Assembly (NCBI RefSeq): GCF_027111275.1 | Contig: NZ_CP114286.1 | Span: 3,038,001 to 3,102,000, forward strand | Length of the DNA stretch: 64,000 nucleotides | Origin: Flavobacterium luteolum | Lineage (GTDB): Bacteria > Bacteroidota > Bacteroidia > Flavobacteriales > Flavobacteriaceae | Direction: 5' to 3' | Part shown: piece by piece, positions 62,619-64,000 of the stretch | Layout of the letters: each line of letters opens with the position of its first letter | Numbering within the stretch: position 1 is the first letter of the stretch | Made by a program: the position numbers and the translations under genes | The notes under the pieces: model-generated | What the model was told of the DNA's origin: nothing | The model's input: only the letters and a program-made list of their open reading frames with translations | Databases searched by the model: none

Positions 62619-64000
62619 TCAGATGCCATCTTTTAACCCGATTCTTTTTAAACTGTTGATGATTTTAAAAACAATTTCATCAGAAAACATAAAACTGAAA
62701 AGCGTTTCTTTTATTTCTGTCACAGTTTGCGGCTGTAGTTCTAGAAGGTTATTTAGATATATTTTTGCTTTTGCGTCTTCACTAAGCAGCGATAATGAAA
62801 CGGCTTTTAGCAAAGGATCCCAAATAGTCTCTTCAAAGTCCATTTTTTCTGCCCAGTATAAAGACTTTTGATATTCTTTTTTATGAATGTAATAGTACCA
62901 ATATCCAACATTAATCCACCACGGATGCGCAGGGTTTGCATGTACAGCATTTTCTAATAAATTAAATCCTTTTTCAAAATAACCTGCAAAAATCAATACG
63001 CAGCCAATTCCTGCAGTTATACCAGAAGAATTTGGATTTATTTTCAGGCATTGTTCTGCGGTAGAAAGACAGTCATCCTGATCTTTTTTAAAGCAGTTTA
63101 TAATAGTCTGTGCATACCAAGCCTGTTGGCAATTAGGATCAATATTTAAGGCTTTTGTAATGCAGTGGCTGCTTTTCTCAATTGTTTTTTTGCAATTGTC
63201 TAATCCTAGGGCAATAGAAGCCAAATGCATTTCGCCCAGCATTGCCCAAGCAATTGCATGGTTTGGATCCAACTCTACAGCTTCGGTTAAATTGGATAGA
63301 GCACTAGCAAAATTTTCAATAGAATAAGAACGCTGATATTCATGATAACTGCAAATTGCCCTTAAAATGCCAGAGTTGTTTGATATTTTAGATGGCGCCG
63401 TTTTTACCATTTCATTAAAAATAACACCATAGTAACCGCCCATAGTAGAAACAATATCTTTTACTATTTCATTTTGAATTCTAATGCCATCATCTAGGGT
63501 CGCAGGAGTAAACAATTTGGTCATTACAAACTTGCCAGAAGAAGGGTTTATCAGATTAATTCTTATTTGCAGTTTGTTACTAATAATTTGAATATGCCCT
63601 GTAATAATAAAATCGGCTCCAATCAAGTTGGCGGCTTCTAGAATATTTTCATTAATTTTTGAAATGATATCAGACGGGAAATGACCTATTACAGAGATGT
63701 CCTGAAAACGGGAAAGTTCTGCACTGATTTCTTCGGAAAGAATTTGCGAAAAAGCCTCTAAATCTGGCCGTTGATCAATTGTTTTAAAAGGGAAGACTGT
63801 AATAACAGGATTGCTTTTATTGGTGTTGATAGGAAGCTCAGCAGGTCTTAGTTTATTATTATGAATAAATTCAGGAACATAACCGCCCTTTGGTACATGA
63901 ATAATAAGGGGATTATCTTTTCCGTCAGAAGAATAATATTCAGTAAGTAATTTTCTTAATCGTCCTGCATGAATGCGAACCATGGCGTCATCATGGGGAT
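62619..64000 (-). CDS. TolB/FlgO-like and TPR protein (5' end outside window)
   Basis: The frame continues in full to the right edge (…PHDDAMVRIHAGRLRKLLTEYY), so the N-terminus is outside. The DDAMVRIHAGRLR segment and the following KGGYVPEF are the end of a DNA-binding-type domain seen in adenylate-cyclase-like/TPR regulators. A TolB/FlgO-like N-domain follows (ITVFPFKTIDQRPDLEAFSQ). Next comes a TPR array of about six repeats (AVELDPNHAIAWAMLGEM, ALNIDPNCQQAWYAQT). It is likely a regulator or scaffold; the missing N-terminus would tell. Confidence 0.75.
   Translation of the reverse strand, partial: PHDDAMVRIHAGRLRKLLTEYYSSDGKDNPLIIHVPKGGYVPEFIHNNKLRPAELPINTNKSNPVITVFPFKTIDQRPDLEAFSQILSEEISAELSRFQDISVIGHFPSDIISKINENILEAANLIGADFIITGHIQIISNKLQIRINLINPSSGKFVMTKLFTPATLDDGIRIQNEIVKDIVSTMGGYYGVIFNEMVKTAPSKISNNSGILRAICSYHEYQRSYSIENFASALSNLTEAVELDPNHAIAWAMLGEMHLASIALGLDNCKKTIEKSSHCITKALNIDPNCQQAWYAQTIINCFKKDQDDCLSTAEQCLKINPNSSGITAGIGCVLIFAGYFEKGFNLLENAVHANPAHPWWINVGYWYYYIHKKEYQKSLYWAEKMDFEETIWDPLLKAVSLSLLSEDAKAKIYLNNLLELQPQTVTEIKETLFSFMFSDEIVFKIINSLKRIGLKDGI

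Noticed and set aside
62599..62871. 90-residue plus-strand frame
   Set aside because: Antisense to the end of the TPR protein, whose TPR pattern is clear in the opposite strand.

Overview
The window is chromosomal DNA from a gliding member of the Bacteroidota, almost certainly Flavobacterium or a close relative. The evidence is the low GC content, the complete gldK-gldL-gldM-gldN-gldO block for the type IX secretion/gliding motor, a T9SS type A sorting domain, promoters of the TTTG-N19-TAnnTTTG class, and many Bacteroidota-type conserved proteins (DUF4494, DUF4269, GLPGLI-like secreted proteins, Bacteroidota LptE).

Layout. 1-5.0 kb (minus strand): a truncated repeat-rich acidic protein, LptE, a sigma-54 enhancer-binding regulator, a GxxExxY protein framed by inverted repeats, and miaB. 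5.6-15.4 kb (plus): topA, an arginase-fold protein lacking the usual metal ligands, then gldKLMN and the paralogue gldO; the gldN/gldO duplication includes the terminator. 15.5-28.9 kb: mixed housekeeping and envelope genes (FAD oxidoreductase, DUF983, ABC-F ATPase, a divergent App1-type phosphatase/lipid kinase pair, FemAB/GNAT-like protein, DUF1761, LRR protein, PQQ propeller, tRNA-Glu, SDR), separated by long nested intergenic inverted repeats. 28.9-30.3 kb: a SUKH protein and decayed sequence with tRNA-like scars.

30.3-52.0 kb is the accessory core: two tandem outer-membrane barrel proteins, a T9SS-sorted protein and a 3274-residue SpvB/FG-GAP/TcdB/RHS polymorphic toxin-like protein, followed by an overlapping membrane protein (candidate immunity). 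Behind it is an array of displaced RHS tip cassettes. Each carries the same RHS core sequence, a different C-terminal domain and a different small lipoprotein, secreted or membrane protein. The cassettes are separated by two families of recurring leader/hairpin sequences, and the oldest are decaying. The array looks like a reservoir of alternative toxin tips and immunity genes that can be exchanged onto the full-length gene by recombination in the conserved tip.

52.0-52.5 kb: initiator tRNA-fMet, a GIY-YIG nuclease gene, and a truncated tRNA-fMet fragment fused directly to the nuclease stop codon, as if an element had landed in or beside the tRNA. 52.5-64 kb: DUF4269 and a GT39-like membrane glycosyltransferase, small secreted and coiled-coil proteins, DUF4494, a two-motif aspartyl protease, an XRE regulator with a membrane tail, a GH130 mannoside-active enzyme, a two-gene radical-SAM DNA repair pair (TIGR03916/TIGR03915-like), and a TolB/FlgO-like TPR protein that runs off the right edge.
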